Of a DNA stretch of 64,000 nt, positions 35,301 to 43,430 are shown piece after piece; the stretch's first letter is position 1; each line of letters starts with the position of its first letter. Source of the stretch: an uncultured Candidatus Saccharibacteria bacterium (lineage in GTDB: Bacteria > Patescibacteriota > Saccharimonadia > Saccharimonadales > Saccharimonadaceae); assembly GCA_938036625.1 (NCBI GenBank), contig CALHQH010000020.1, positions 22,117-86,116 of the forward strand, given 5' to 3'. The position numbers were made by a program, and so were the translations under genes. Below the pieces are notes generated by a model. It did not search any database. It was given only the letters and a program-made list of their open reading frames with translations, and was not told the origin of the DNA.

Positions 35301-35489
35301 TAGGCAAAAGCTAAGAGCCTGCGCATATGCCCAGCTTGCAGATTGCTCTTGTGGAGCCATTTGCGAATCTTCCTTTGCGTGGACTATAGGAGAAAATGTT
35401 GTTGCCAACAAAGAAGCTACAAACAGAACTACTGTAATAAAAAGAGAAAAACGAGAGAGTGAAAAACACTTCTTTTTGCTACTTGTCAT
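32376..35489 (-). CDS. VirB6/TrbL-like polytopic T4SS protein
   Basis: 1037 residues from ATG 35489 (MTSSKKKCFSLSRF); the TTG/ATG frame 14 codons longer has no better site. A signal-type span is at about 12-32. An extracellular region of ~400 residues with many Cys follows. About eight membrane spans lie in the middle (from NILLIAAFLFVIYSHV through FIPLLASPALLMGAM), then ~320 cytosolic residues rich in Gln, Lys and Asn, ending RFSWRGRKK. The topology fits VirB6/TrbL channel proteins fused to a surface-exposed domain. It precedes the PrgI gene by 64 nt and has its own terminator-less boundary. Confidence 0.8.
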   Translation of the reverse strand: MTSSKKKCFSLSRFSLFITVVLFVASLLATTFSPIVHAKEDSQMAPQEQSASWAYAQALSFCLHINDPKATNTPYSMKIYGNQIDANEVEAGNWFTGERYTSGPSWFFKSLSKYVGSQYVRNDKAWGNHAASQVFYCDRGEKSSWVKDAATLWGYKSPTEMLCSFGAKRIPSSPGHDEDCVSGTGPFTVDFTLAKGFGGILQAIADKLKAKGVHSTDAKLRMSDAAEYLYWYNVLRGGCGAEVTDKDFPDSDKYSIKNIKTTDGKGNVSNKNYYMNPVKGGPWDKTIKTKAFDSNGNNSNLTCVDIAKAMAAKADAYSKWIKEDTCEKKFSGNKAGIDQCKQGRSAKNADDCKNKFPDNDEAYKNCLAGMGKSDGTANSATGTYDSDKEDEDINTCSDAIGAIGWMVCPVVNFMGKVIDGLYGIISEFLSLDHEIFQKDAANESWSAFRNIANILLIAAFLFVIYSHVTSLGISNYGIKRILPRLIMISILINVSFIVCQFLIDMSNVLGGSLYGFINTLASGGADKTSFAERTAQVALAGGSTVAAGTFVAAEGSLLVANISLLGPIALGALIGLLLAFIILLGRNAGIVILAVISPLAFVALLLPNTEKLYHKWWKMFLSLLAVYPTIAVIFGMSKVAASIFIAKDDVTSQITALGVMFIPLLASPALLMGAMGAMGALGAKLQHMGMRSNAKLLAKTRENMGKTSIGYGIQQARLLREQERNRKMMGQFANATGARGFLYNTLGGRQASDRRSQIASKFETEQRNQQKDEAQTWLANNYSFTDIADAAVSGSIRDKKTGSLRNLTAMERAAAIDHAMSGGNSEQRFEILKATGDLGNNDSYNSKEVGYMRYLAASGARSRGDADVYGAGTLGKIEDGAFSTELAAKNGLIGAVASRLNNGEMSNETIASKSAGQSKIIKDAMEKLNDTAQERVRSNFNTFLQTERGQETPEATVANIMGFDASDPDRINKAADIKQEAVETANRANQVDLAALQSQLVSAAEEAVKNNIDNAFKNQTQNQGGGGGRFSWRGRKK
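33451..33477. repeat. Three tandem 9-bp units inside the VirB6-like gene
   Basis: GCTCCCATC occurs at 33451-33459 and 33460-33468, followed by GCTCCCATA. In frame it encodes repeated Gly-Ala-Met in the last membrane segment. Copy-number change would keep the frame. Confidence 0.85.
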
Positions 35490-35677
35490 ATGTCTATTTA
35501 AGCACAGATACAAACAAAACAAAAGACACAAAGTTCATCTAACAGGTGAGAAGCAGAAAACAACATCATATAGATATTACCCAGCAATTCTAATACTGGT
35601 GCTAAACACTATAGGTGTAAAATAATATTTACGTTTGCTATTTTTAGGCAAAGTAAGATACTAAGAATAACACTAGT

Positions 35678-37057
35678 CTAGTAGAAACATTTGTTCTTGC
35701 CTTTTGCGGCAGCATGCCCAAAGATTGAGCTCTCTACGAGGGCTCGCTGATTGCTTGCGTTTAGTGGGCTGATAGGATAGTACGTGATCTGCTCAGCGCC
35801 ATCATTAGTGCTAATAGCGCAAGGAACATAAATAATAGTTGTTGCCTTTGATGGTTGATCATCTTGACCATTGTCATTAGCAGGTAGATCGTCTTTGACT
35901 GGCTCAGTTCTTTGGCTTGTGACTGCTTTGTTATAAAAAATAGAAGTTCCCTCGATGCGCTTTTGGTCTGGGAAAAGAGGGTTATCATTGTCATAATATA
36001 GAGGGATCTGCCCAATAGGCTCCAAATCATCCCTTGTAGAGGATGGCTGTATAAAGTTTTGTAGTGTCATACTTGGGGCGCCTTCTGACTCGCCCGCCCA
36101 AGCAGATGTAGAATACTGTATCATCTTGATAAGCTCATCTCGATAACTTGTTGCTACAGAACGGTCTGGTGCTTGTATGAAGCTCTTGCTTGAGAGAACA
36201 CAAGCATCAAGCAGTTTCTGTGCTATGCTAATAGCTTCATCTTTATAGCTACTCATCTTATATTTTTCTACAATAGTCTGAGCAACATTAAAAACAAGAG
36301 CGTTGTGGTCAATGATTTGCGGTAAACTGTAGCCAACATCTACACTTGGCTTCATGGTGGCATTTTGCTCAAATTTTTCAAGTTGCTCACTATTCATTGT
36401 TGGGTATCGATCGGCTATCTTATGTAGAGTTTCGTCTCGATATTGGCCAACAATAGCTTCAAGAAGTACTTGCTTGGTGCTTTCCCACTGAGGAGCTTTC
36501 CCAAAGTAATCATTTGAAGGGCTATCAACGGGTATCTCTAGCAGTGACTTAAGGCTTTTTTGGTTTTCTGCAGATAAACTGGTAACATAATCCGAGTTAA
36601 GCAAGGCTTCTTGCGGGGATGACAGTGGCTCGTATGTTTGTTCGGGTGAGCTTGGAGTAGTATTAAGATCAAGCTGAGGCGTGCTAGTATCCGTGCTAGT
36701 ATCACGGCTAGCTTTTACAGAATCGTCTAAATGCGCAATTACTCCACCTCCGACGCCACATAAGACTAGGACGCCGCTAGCTATAATCTTTCGTCGAGTC
36801 CACTTTTTATCAGGGTCTTCCTCTGTAGGGTTTGGTGTGTCTGCTTCGTTTTTAGGTTTGTCGTTCTGTAATTCCTGGAACTCCCAGGGTGTATTGGGAT
36901 CACTTGGGTCGGGGTCATAATCAGGAAGGCGCTCAGGACTGAGGTTTCCTTGGGTAGGCTGCAAATCAATGCTGTCAAGGACTCTACTTACTAAGTCGCC
37001 TTCTGTTTGTGGTGTTTTACCTTCTGGTTGGTCTGTTCGTCGTAGTATTTCTGTCAT
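35678..37057 (-). CDS. Single-pass membrane protein upstream of the T4SS genes, unknown
   Basis: 459 residues from ATG 37057, which has GGGGAGG about 10 nt upstream; a TTG three codons earlier is too close to that site. The N-terminal ~85 residues are acidic and Pro-rich (cytosolic). One span follows (about 90-110, IIASGVLVLCGVGGGVIAHL), then ~350 extracellular residues with helical character and a C-terminal Cys. No domain recognised. Same strand as the secretion genes and 188 nt upstream of the VirB6-like gene, so it may be an accessory surface factor. A TATAAT box near 37100-37105 (minus strand) precedes it. Confidence 0.65.
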   Translation of the reverse strand: MTEILRRTDQPEGKTPQTEGDLVSRVLDSIDLQPTQGNLSPERLPDYDPDPSDPNTPWEFQELQNDKPKNEADTPNPTEEDPDKKWTRRKIIASGVLVLCGVGGGVIAHLDDSVKASRDTSTDTSTPQLDLNTTPSSPEQTYEPLSSPQEALLNSDYVTSLSAENQKSLKSLLEIPVDSPSNDYFGKAPQWESTKQVLLEAIVGQYRDETLHKIADRYPTMNSEQLEKFEQNATMKPSVDVGYSLPQIIDHNALVFNVAQTIVEKYKMSSYKDEAISIAQKLLDACVLSSKSFIQAPDRSVATSYRDELIKMIQYSTSAWAGESEGAPSMTLQNFIQPSSTRDDLEPIGQIPLYYDNDNPLFPDQKRIEGTSIFYNKAVTSQRTEPVKDDLPANDNGQDDQPSKATTIIYVPCAISTNDGAEQITYYPISPLNASNQRALVESSIFGHAAAKGKNKCFY

Positions 37058-37492
37058 AAGCTTCAATCCTCCCCAATACAGGATTAGTGGTTATGTGTGC
37101 TTATTATATGCGCACTTGCGTTTCATGCTACCATTGTTTGCGCGGCAGGTCAAATATTTTTTGGCCTCTGTTGAGAAAAATGAATGGCGCATGCACACAG
37201 AGGTTAGTATAGAAATATATTCGAACGATATTTTTTGGCAAAAATGGGAGATATTTTATACATATTGCATGATGGAGAAATATGATGGCTCGAATATAGG
37301 AAGTTAATCCTCATCTATGCAGATATGATGGTACCCCGTCCCTATTATTAAAAAAATATAGCCACACAAATTAACAATATACCTAATAAATACTCTGATA
37401 AGCTACATAATTTACACGAATAAACCACTATATATCCGAATCACTCATACATATTGCCACCCCACCCCACATCCGCTATAATACAGAGGTAC
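37058..37492. other. AT-rich intergenic region before tRNA-Ser(GGA)
   Basis: Contains the promoter of the leftward gene near 37100, one ACAGAGGT 8-mer at 37197 and another at 37483, and a TATAAT box (37477-37482) for the tRNA. No ORF with convincing coding character. Confidence 0.5.
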
Positions 37493-37582
37493 GGAGAGGT
37501 GCAAGAGTGGTTGAATTGGCACGCCTGGAACGCGTGTGTGGCGGCAACGTCACCCAGGGTTCGAATCCCTGTCTCTCCGCCA
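37493..37582 (+). tRNA. tRNA-Ser (anticodon GGA)
   Basis: 90 nt including encoded CCA. Acceptor GGAGAGG pairs with TCTCTCC (one G-T). Anticodon stem CACGC/GCGTG encloses the loop CTGGAAC (anticodon GGA). Long class II variable arm, T-arm CAGGG TTCGAAT CCCTG, discriminator G. It reads UCC/UCU serine codons. Promoter -10 TATAAT at 37477-37482. Confidence 0.95.
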
Positions 37583-37721
37583 TATCAGCGCCAGGCGGCA
37601 CGCTGCCATAGTAAGTGCGCTGCTGATTCGTCTTTTGGCATGATGCGTGGCTATACTGTATATTTTTGTGCAGATTGGGCTTGCAGAAATGTTTTTTGAC
37701 AGTTTATACTAAAGGATAATT

Positions 37722-38924
37722 ATGGTACGATCTTCTACACCAGTTATAGAACTCCGAGGCCTCACCAAGCAGTACGGTCTGGGCGACGCTGCCCAAAACG
37801 CCTTGGATAATGTCGACCTGCGAGTCGAAAAAGGCGAATTCATCGTCATCATGGGCCCTAGTGGTTGCGGCAAGACGACATTGCTCAATATCATGGGTTT
37901 GCTCGACCGCGCCGACAGCGGCGAGTATTTTCTTGATGGAACATCGGTCGCGACACTGAGCAAGCGCCAGCACGCCCGGATTCGCTCGCGGCAGATTGGC
38001 ATTGTCTTCCAGAGTTTTAATCTGATTAATCGCCTAACAGTGCTTGAGAACGTCGCCCTTCCCCTGAGTTATCGTGGGGGGATGCGCCGCGTCAAGCGTC
38101 TGGAGCAAGCCAGTGCGGTGCTAAAGAACTTCCACCTCCAAGAACGCGAATATTACATGCCGTGGCAGCTCAGTGGTGGACAGGTGCAGCGCGTGGCAAT
38201 TGCTCGCGCCCTGGTAAATCACCCGTCGATTATCCTCGCTGATGAGCCAACGGGTAACCTCGATAGCCGTTCGAGCCATATTATTATGGAAGAGCTGGCT
38301 CAGCTACACCGCCGAGGCAATACCATCATTATGGTGACGCACAACCCGAACCTTACGAGCTATGCCAGCCGTGTGATTAAGATGCTTGATGGACAGATTG
38401 CCAGTGATGAGCAGATGCGCACCACTGCCGCTACGCCAACACCGGTGGCCCGCAAGCCACGAGTTCGCCGGGCGGCGCCTGCTGGCAAGGCTGCGCCGAC
38501 GATTGCGCAGGGCACAGCATCGGCCGCTCAGCCAGCTGCACCAGTCAAGGCAATTGCTCGCGGTCGTCCAGCGAAGACCCCTGCACCAGCAACGACAGCA
38601 CCGACAGTGGTCGACTACGAAGATCCGCATACCCAAGATGGCCCGACCATCGAGCCTATGCCAGTTGCTCCACCAGAGGTGCCGCCAGCCTTGCCTGCCG
38701 CACAACAAGCGGCTTCGGCTACCCCAACTCAGTCTCAGTCTGCAGCAATGCAGCCTCAACTAGCCACGCAACAACCAACAAACCAACCTGTCCATACTGC
38801 AGCTCAGCCATCATCTACGTCGTCTGCTGTATCGGCCGCTCAGCCAGCTGTGGCCACACCAGCTCAGCAGCCCACTTCACCATCGTCTGCTCACCAATCT
38901 AGTACAAAGGAGCCCCAGGCATGA
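37722..38924 (+). CDS. ABC transporter ATPase, MacB/LolD type, with long Ala/Pro tail
   Basis: 400 residues. Residues 1-225 are a complete ATPase: Walker A GPSGCGKTT near 47, LSGGQVQRVAIARALVNHPSIILADEPTGNLD (signature and Walker B, near 150-180), and H-loop VTHNP. From about 231 on, a 170-residue Ala/Pro/Gln/Thr tail with basic patches (KPRVRRAAPAGK, RGRPAKTP) is added, which the family normally lacks. It overlaps the permease gene by 4 nt. MacB/FtsE-like systems use ATP to move substrates or transmit force across the membrane from the cytosolic side. Confidence 0.9.
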   Translation: MVRSSTPVIELRGLTKQYGLGDAAQNALDNVDLRVEKGEFIVIMGPSGCGKTTLLNIMGLLDRADSGEYFLDGTSVATLSKRQHARIRSRQIGIVFQSFNLINRLTVLENVALPLSYRGGMRRVKRLEQASAVLKNFHLQEREYYMPWQLSGGQVQRVAIARALVNHPSIILADEPTGNLDSRSSHIIMEELAQLHRRGNTIIMVTHNPNLTSYASRVIKMLDGQIASDEQMRTTAATPTPVARKPRVRRAAPAGKAAPTIAQGTASAAQPAAPVKAIARGRPAKTPAPATTAPTVVDYEDPHTQDGPTIEPMPVAPPEVPPALPAAQQAASATPTQSQSAAMQPQLATQQPTNQPVHTAAQPSSTSSAVSAAQPAVATPAQQPTSPSSAHQSSTKEPQA

Positions 38925-40144
38925 TAATCATTGACCATTTCGAAAATGCAAGCAGTAGCTTCCGGCGCAACCGCGGCCGTAATTTGCTGGCAACGCTGGG
39001 TGTGGCAATTGGTGTGGGTAGCATTGTGGCGATCTTGGCGCTGAGTGGTGGCCTGCATAATATTATTTCTCAACAGGTGTCCGAGCTTAATAATAACCTC
39101 ATTGTCGTGCGCCCTGGTGTGCAAGATAAGAGCTTCTCGTCGCTGGCGAGCTCGGTCGCGCAGTATAATTACAATACCAGCACCATCACCGAGTCCGACG
39201 TCGAGGCAGTGCGCAAGATGCCACATATCCGCGCTGTGGCACCAATGATGACTTCTGAAAACAAGCTCAAGGGCGATGGCCGAGAGGCCAACGCGACCGT
39301 CGTGGCAACCTCACCCGACTTAGCTATTACCAGCCAGCTCGAGCTGCGTGAGGGCGACTTCCTTGAGGGTGGCACACACGACGCCAAGCCAGCGGTGCTT
39401 GGCCCAAAGCTATCAGTGCAGCTGTTTGGTACAGAGCAGTCAATTAGTCAGACTTTCAAGATTCGTGGCAAGGAATTCATCGTGGTGGGCGTGATGCGCG
39501 GTGTAGAAAAGCCACTGAATTATAACAATGTCGATTTTGATAACGCAGCCATCATCACCACTGAGGCAGGCAAGAAAATCCACAGTGGCCATACACAGAT
39601 TCAGCAGATCAACATCCAGGCTGATGCGTCGCAGCAGGTCGGGCAGATTGCTCAGCAAGTTAAAGACAAGATTAAGCAAAATCACCAAGGGGAAGAAGAC
39701 TTTACTGTGGCAACGGGCGATGCGATTAGCCAGCCAACTAACCGGCTCTTTACAGCGCTGACCCAGGTGTTGACGCTGATTGCAGCTATCTCGCTGGTGG
39801 TTGGTGGTATTGGTATCATGAACATCATGCTGGTGAGTGTAGTAGAGCGCACGCGCGAGGTGGGTATCCGCAAAGCGGTTGGTGCAACCGATGGTAATAT
39901 CATCACGCAGTTTGTTATCGAGGCGCTGGCGATTAGCTTGCTTGGCGGTATCTTGGGCTACATCCTGGGCTACATAGTGGCGCTGAGCTTTAGTGTCTGG
40001 CTGTCCTTCCCGCCAGCACTGGAGTGGCAGACAGCAGTGATGGCAATTGGCCTTGCACTAGCGGTTGGCCTTACCTTCGGCCTCTACCCAGCTATTCGTG
40101 CCGCGCGCAAGAACACGATCGAGTCGCTACGGCAGTACCACTAA
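38921..40144 (+). CDS. ABC transporter permease, MacB/FtsX type
   Basis: 407 residues. An N-terminal span follows SFRRNRGRNLLATLGVAIGVGSIVAI. An extracellular MacB periplasmic-core domain spans about 60-270 (including IRAVAPMMTSENK). Three C-terminal spans include the family motif GGIGIMNIMLVSVVERTREVGIRKAVGAT. The end AIRAARKNTIESLR is typical. Substrates of homologues include peptides, lipoproteins and antibiotics; none can be assigned. It is co-translated with the ATPase gene and followed by a clear intrinsic terminator. Confidence 0.92.
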   Translation: MIIIDHFENASSSFRRNRGRNLLATLGVAIGVGSIVAILALSGGLHNIISQQVSELNNNLIVVRPGVQDKSFSSLASSVAQYNYNTSTITESDVEAVRKMPHIRAVAPMMTSENKLKGDGREANATVVATSPDLAITSQLELREGDFLEGGTHDAKPAVLGPKLSVQLFGTEQSISQTFKIRGKEFIVVGVMRGVEKPLNYNNVDFDNAAIITTEAGKKIHSGHTQIQQINIQADASQQVGQIAQQVKDKIKQNHQGEEDFTVATGDAISQPTNRLFTALTQVLTLIAAISLVVGGIGIMNIMLVSVVERTREVGIRKAVGATDGNIITQFVIEALAISLLGGILGYILGYIVALSFSVWLSFPPALEWQTAVMAIGLALAVGLTFGLYPAIRAARKNTIESLRQYH

Positions 40145-40167
40145 ACAAGATAGTTATGTTGATACAG

Positions 40168-40194
40168 AACCCGCCTGAAATGTGGCGGGTTTTT
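40168..40194 (+). terminator. Intrinsic terminator after the MacB-like operon
   Basis: Stem AACCCGCC (40168-40175) with GGCGGGTT (40184-40191), 8-nt loop, followed by a T run. It lies 24 nt after the permease stop. Confidence 0.9.
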
Positions 40195-40469
40195 GTGTGG
40201 GTATGGTACTTCTGCCCTGCTCTACCTCTGTCCATTTATAGAGTATGATGATAGAATTTTTGCGCGTATTATTCTAGATTAATCGTCATATGTAATGTTT
40301 GAGATGATGAGCGATTTCGTAGGTGAATTTATTGTAGCAGATCGTTGTTTATGTAACTTTTTTGCGACAGCGAGTTACCATACAAGATCATGACAAGGGC
40401 TTAAGAATTAGAATAGAAAAAACAAAACACTACGATTCTCAAAAACTAAAATACGCTAGGATTAGAGCT
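40195..40469. other. AT-rich intergenic region between convergent genes
   Basis: No ORF or RNA seen; one ACCTCTGT 8-mer at 40224-40231. Confidence 0.45.
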
Positions 40470-41492
40470 TTAAAATTTGTCGCTCTTCCCCTGCTTCACG
40501 CCATTCAACACCCCAAGGTAGCAGCTGGCAAATTCCGCTAGTATCATGCTATGTAGCACCTGCTCTACCTCTGTCTCACCCGCAAGCAAGATAGACTTTG
40601 CGTGGGGTCTGCGGCCACTGAGGTGACGATCGAGCGCTGCCATGCGCTGCTGGGTAGCGGCGTCATTCTCACTCGCGAGGTCGAAAAGCGCAAACGGTTT
40701 ATCTACCGGATGGCTCAGCCAGCCGTGAGCACCAGCGTGCTCTGCCTCAGTAAGGGTGGTAGAAAAGGCTACATTGTGCGCTCGTTCTTGCCAGCACCAC
40801 TGCCACCACTGGGTCACTGGCGCGAGCGCCCCACTGGCGCAAAATACTGCTGTCTTGCCCGCTGCTTGGCGTGCAAGCTGCTTGGCGAGGTTGCGAGCGG
40901 TTGGCATGGTAGCGCCCCACTGCTGCAGCACGTTGCTCACATGGACTCCGCTATAGACTATAGCATCCACCACATCACTATCCAGCAGATGGTAAGCTGC
41001 CAGTAACATACCAAGCGTCGTGAGTATGCGCTGCCGCTCCACCTGCACTTCCCCATGAGCAATTGGCATAATAGTGGCTGCAGGATATGCTGCAGCGTAC
41101 TCAGCCGCGGCAGCATCGTGAGTGAGCAGAACGGCCGGAGCGGCATGCTGCTGTGTATAGCGCAGCATATTCGTCACCTGGTCAGGCAAGATGCCAGCCT
41201 CTATAATAACCACCAGGCTATGCGTGCTCACAAATGGTGGTACTGCTGCTGCCTCGCAGCATAGCACAGGCACAGCCATATAAGGCTGCACGAGCTGCTG
41301 AGCGACGTGAGCCAACACCACACTACCATCCGTTGCTATAATAACAACATTATGAATATCGTGCTGGGGTGATATGTGTGAGAGCTGATTTGCTACCTCT
41401 GTTGGTAGCGTCGTTTGTTTCCATAATGTTGCAACGTGATGCAGAGTGGCCTCGGCACCGCGTTGACGCAATATGGTCTGGTCATCAAGCAT
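40470..41492 (-). CDS. SIS-domain protein, divergent phosphoglucose/phosphomannose isomerase-like
   Basis: 340 residues from ATG 41492, with AAGGAG 6 nt upstream. Overall layout resembles archaeal/bacterial bifunctional PGI/PMI. A first SIS-like half includes VVIIATDGSVVLAHV where the phosphate loop is expected. A second half has NLAKQLARQAAGKTAVFCASG, LTEAEHAGAHGW in place of the usual catalytic E-x-N-H-N-E, and a C-terminus ILAEFASCYLGVLNGVK closely resembling the family ending. The altered catalytic loop makes activity doubtful; it might interconvert other sugar phosphates or be regulatory. Isolated on the minus strand. Confidence 0.55.
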   Translation of the reverse strand: MLDDQTILRQRGAEATLHHVATLWKQTTLPTEVANQLSHISPQHDIHNVVIIATDGSVVLAHVAQQLVQPYMAVPVLCCEAAAVPPFVSTHSLVVIIEAGILPDQVTNMLRYTQQHAAPAVLLTHDAAAAEYAAAYPAATIMPIAHGEVQVERQRILTTLGMLLAAYHLLDSDVVDAIVYSGVHVSNVLQQWGATMPTARNLAKQLARQAAGKTAVFCASGALAPVTQWWQWCWQERAHNVAFSTTLTEAEHAGAHGWLSHPVDKPFALFDLASENDAATQQRMAALDRHLSGRRPHAKSILLAGETEVEQVLHSMILAEFASCYLGVLNGVKQGKSDKF

Positions 41493-41582
41493 AATCGTCT
41501 CCTTCTGCTTGCAAGAGTATACCCTCCCATGATACATTAATTAGCAGAGAATCATAAGCATATTTGGAGACAGGTGGGAACC

Positions 41583-42047
41583 ATGAATATCAGCACTACA
41601 TCACAATCAATTACCGACGATCAAGAGCTTGCCAAGGTGCTTGCTGGGATCGGCCCGCAGGTGGGCACAGCAGCGTCGCAGCGGTCGCAGGCAATGATGT
41701 CGGGGCAAGGTGCTGGTCGTTCATCGCTCTCGGGTATGTCGGGCAATATGGGCTCGTCCGTGCCGGTCATGTCGTCTCAGCAGCAGCCGTCGCAGCCTGC
41801 GCCCAGTGGTGAGGCGCTCAATGGCGTGAAGCAATCGGCCATCAAAGAGCTGCGTCCACTGGTGGATAAGCTCAACGTTAGCCCAGATGAGAAGTTCGAT
41901 ACCTATCTGCTTTTGATCCGCTCGACAGACGACAAGAGTTTGATCGACCCAGCCTACCAAATCGCCAAGTCGATCCGCGACGAAACCCGCCGCGCCCAAG
42001 CGCTGCTCGACATCATCAAAGAGATCGACTATTTGTCGCAGCGGTAG
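41583..42047 (+). CDS. Small conserved-looking protein, unknown
   Basis: 154 residues from ATG 41583, preceded by AGGTGGG. Residues about 35-85 are low complexity (Ser, Gln, Gly, Met, Pro). The C-terminal ~70 residues are a charged helical domain (KELRPLVDKLNVSPDEKFDT, then RAQALLDIIKEIDYLSQR). No membrane span or signal peptide, so cytosolic. I have an impression that this architecture recurs in Saccharibacteria but cannot name a family. A strong terminator follows 26 nt after the stop, so it is a monocistronic unit. Confidence 0.75.
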   Translation: MNISTTSQSITDDQELAKVLAGIGPQVGTAASQRSQAMMSGQGAGRSSLSGMSGNMGSSVPVMSSQQQPSQPAPSGEALNGVKQSAIKELRPLVDKLNVSPDEKFDTYLLLIRSTDDKSLIDPAYQIAKSIRDETRRAQALLDIIKEIDYLSQR

Positions 42048-42073
42048 CGGATACTGCAATAAGAACAAGCATT

Positions 42074-42096
42074 ATCACCACTGATGTGGTGATTTT
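42074..42096 (+). terminator. Intrinsic terminator
   Basis: ATCACCAC (42074-42081), loop TGAT, GTGGTGAT (42086-42093), then TTT. The T run overlaps the -35 box of the next promoter. Confidence 0.85.
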
Positions 42097-42123
42097 GTTA
42101 TGGTACTAAAAATGATATATAAT
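42095..42123 (+). promoter_or_regulatory. Promoter of the putative nuclease gene
   Basis: TTGTTA (42095-42100), exact 17-bp spacer, TATAAT (42118-42123). Predicted transcription start about 42130, so ATGs at 42100 and 42112 are not translated. Confidence 0.8.
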
Positions 42124-42135
42124 ACAAACACAACC

Positions 42136-43053
42136 ATGGTAAAAACACGTCACTATAAGCCACATCGCCGTACACCCAAACATCATAGCATTGATGCAAT
42201 GCCATCACTTATATCGCCGAGCCAGTGGTCGACGTCTTCTTCGAACATCAAAAAGCAGCTTGTTACTGTTGATGCAGCGCTGAAGAGCCAAAAGCCACAT
42301 CTCACCTACCTCGTCGAGCAGCAGGGTCGCAATTGGAGTGAGGAAAAACGCCGCCAGCGACGCTCGGCTGCCTTGGGAGAGAGTGCTGTGGCGCTCGTGC
42401 AGCACTATGCGAGCAAAGAACAGTGGTCGCATGTGGATATGGCGCGGCTGCTTGCAGCGTATCCTGGCTGGGTGGAGGCGACCGAACAAGATGATACGGC
42501 GCTGACTCGGCAAGAAAAGAAGCAGCGAATCAAGAAACTCACGCACTTTAACCATGCCCTGCGCGATGTGATAGACAACGCCACACACGCCTGCGAGACA
42601 TGGAAGTCGATACCGTCTGTATCGGATATAGTTAACGGTTTAGAAGCCGTGTGCCCAGGCAAGAAGCATACTCAAAACAAGCAAGATCAAAAAGATATAC
42701 TGTATGCGACAGTAGCGGGCATTCGCAACGAAGTGCTCTTCATGCGGGTGCTGGATGAAGCGGGCATTGCCTATGAGCCAGGTACGGCCAACCAGGATAT
42801 GCGCGGGATAGATATGATAGTGAATGGTAAGCTTATCGATCTCAAGTCATCTGAACACTATGTGCATGAGGCCCAGGAGGATGCTGCTGAGCATGGCGAT
42901 GACAGACGGATCTTTTTCTTCCCTGGTGTGGAACGGTATGAATATCGCAATAAACTAATGCTGCCGAAGGAAAAAATTATCCGGGTTATGCCACGGGTGG
43001 TAGCCCGCATGTATAGCCATGGTATCCTAGATAAGCCAACGCAACAGAGGTAG
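42136..43053 (+). CDS. Putative PD-(D/E)XK-fold nuclease
   Basis: 305 residues; start set by the promoter, leaving a ~6-nt leader. The N-terminus is strongly basic (MVKTRHYKPHRRTPKHHS). The central part is helical and charged. The C-terminal domain shows a PD-(D/E)XK-like arrangement: GIRNEVLF (Glu about 199), MRGIDMIVNGKLIDLKSS (Asp about 226, Asp-Leu-Lys about 235-237), then a strand and helix. These residues match the metal-binding core of restriction-like and Holliday-junction nucleases. There is no methylase partner. Function could be DNA repair, competence or defence. The last codons overlap an ACAGAGGT 8-mer. Confidence 0.6.
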   Translation: MVKTRHYKPHRRTPKHHSIDAMPSLISPSQWSTSSSNIKKQLVTVDAALKSQKPHLTYLVEQQGRNWSEEKRRQRRSAALGESAVALVQHYASKEQWSHVDMARLLAAYPGWVEATEQDDTALTRQEKKQRIKKLTHFNHALRDVIDNATHACETWKSIPSVSDIVNGLEAVCPGKKHTQNKQDQKDILYATVAGIRNEVLFMRVLDEAGIAYEPGTANQDMRGIDMIVNGKLIDLKSSEHYVHEAQEDAAEHGDDRRIFFFPGVERYEYRNKLMLPKEKIIRVMPRVVARMYSHGILDKPTQQR

Positions 43054-43105
43054 ATCTCACCACAGACATGCGACCATAACAGAAATAAAGGAGATACAGT
43101 GCCAT

Positions 43106-43417
43106 ATGCCGCACGAAATACCACAGCAGCCGTCAGACGGAGAGCGTAAGGGGTATACAGTGTTTAAATATTCAATTACTCAATCAATTACTGAGAGAGT
43201 GCCATGGCCATATAGTGGTCCTGAAGGCGAGCCATGGCTGCTCTTTATCCAGTGGATGTCGCTGCAGTGGAGTGAAGATGATATATCTATAGCAACTGGC
43301 ATAACTACTGATGGATGTCTTGCACGAGCCTATATTGACGAGCATGCAAAAGATATAAGGCTTGAGGTAGAACCCAAACAAGCCGACGGAGAGACAAGTA
43401 CTCCGCAGAGCAGCTAG
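43106..43417 (+). CDS. Small acidic protein, unknown
   Basis: 103 residues, not recognised. An AAGGAG site lies about 12 nt before the ATG. No signal or membrane segment; composition is acidic with several Trp (PWPYSGPEGEPWLLF, IQWMSLQWSEDD) and a disordered C-terminus. Coding seems likely because the frame starts with a usable site and the gene fits neatly between its neighbours. It follows the putative nuclease by 52 nt on the same strand and may be co-transcribed. Confidence 0.55.
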   Translation: MPHEIPQQPSDGERKGYTVFKYSITQSITERVPWPYSGPEGEPWLLFIQWMSLQWSEDDISIATGITTDGCLARAYIDEHAKDIRLEVEPKQADGETSTPQSS

Positions 43418-43430
43418 CTACGGGCAGATA

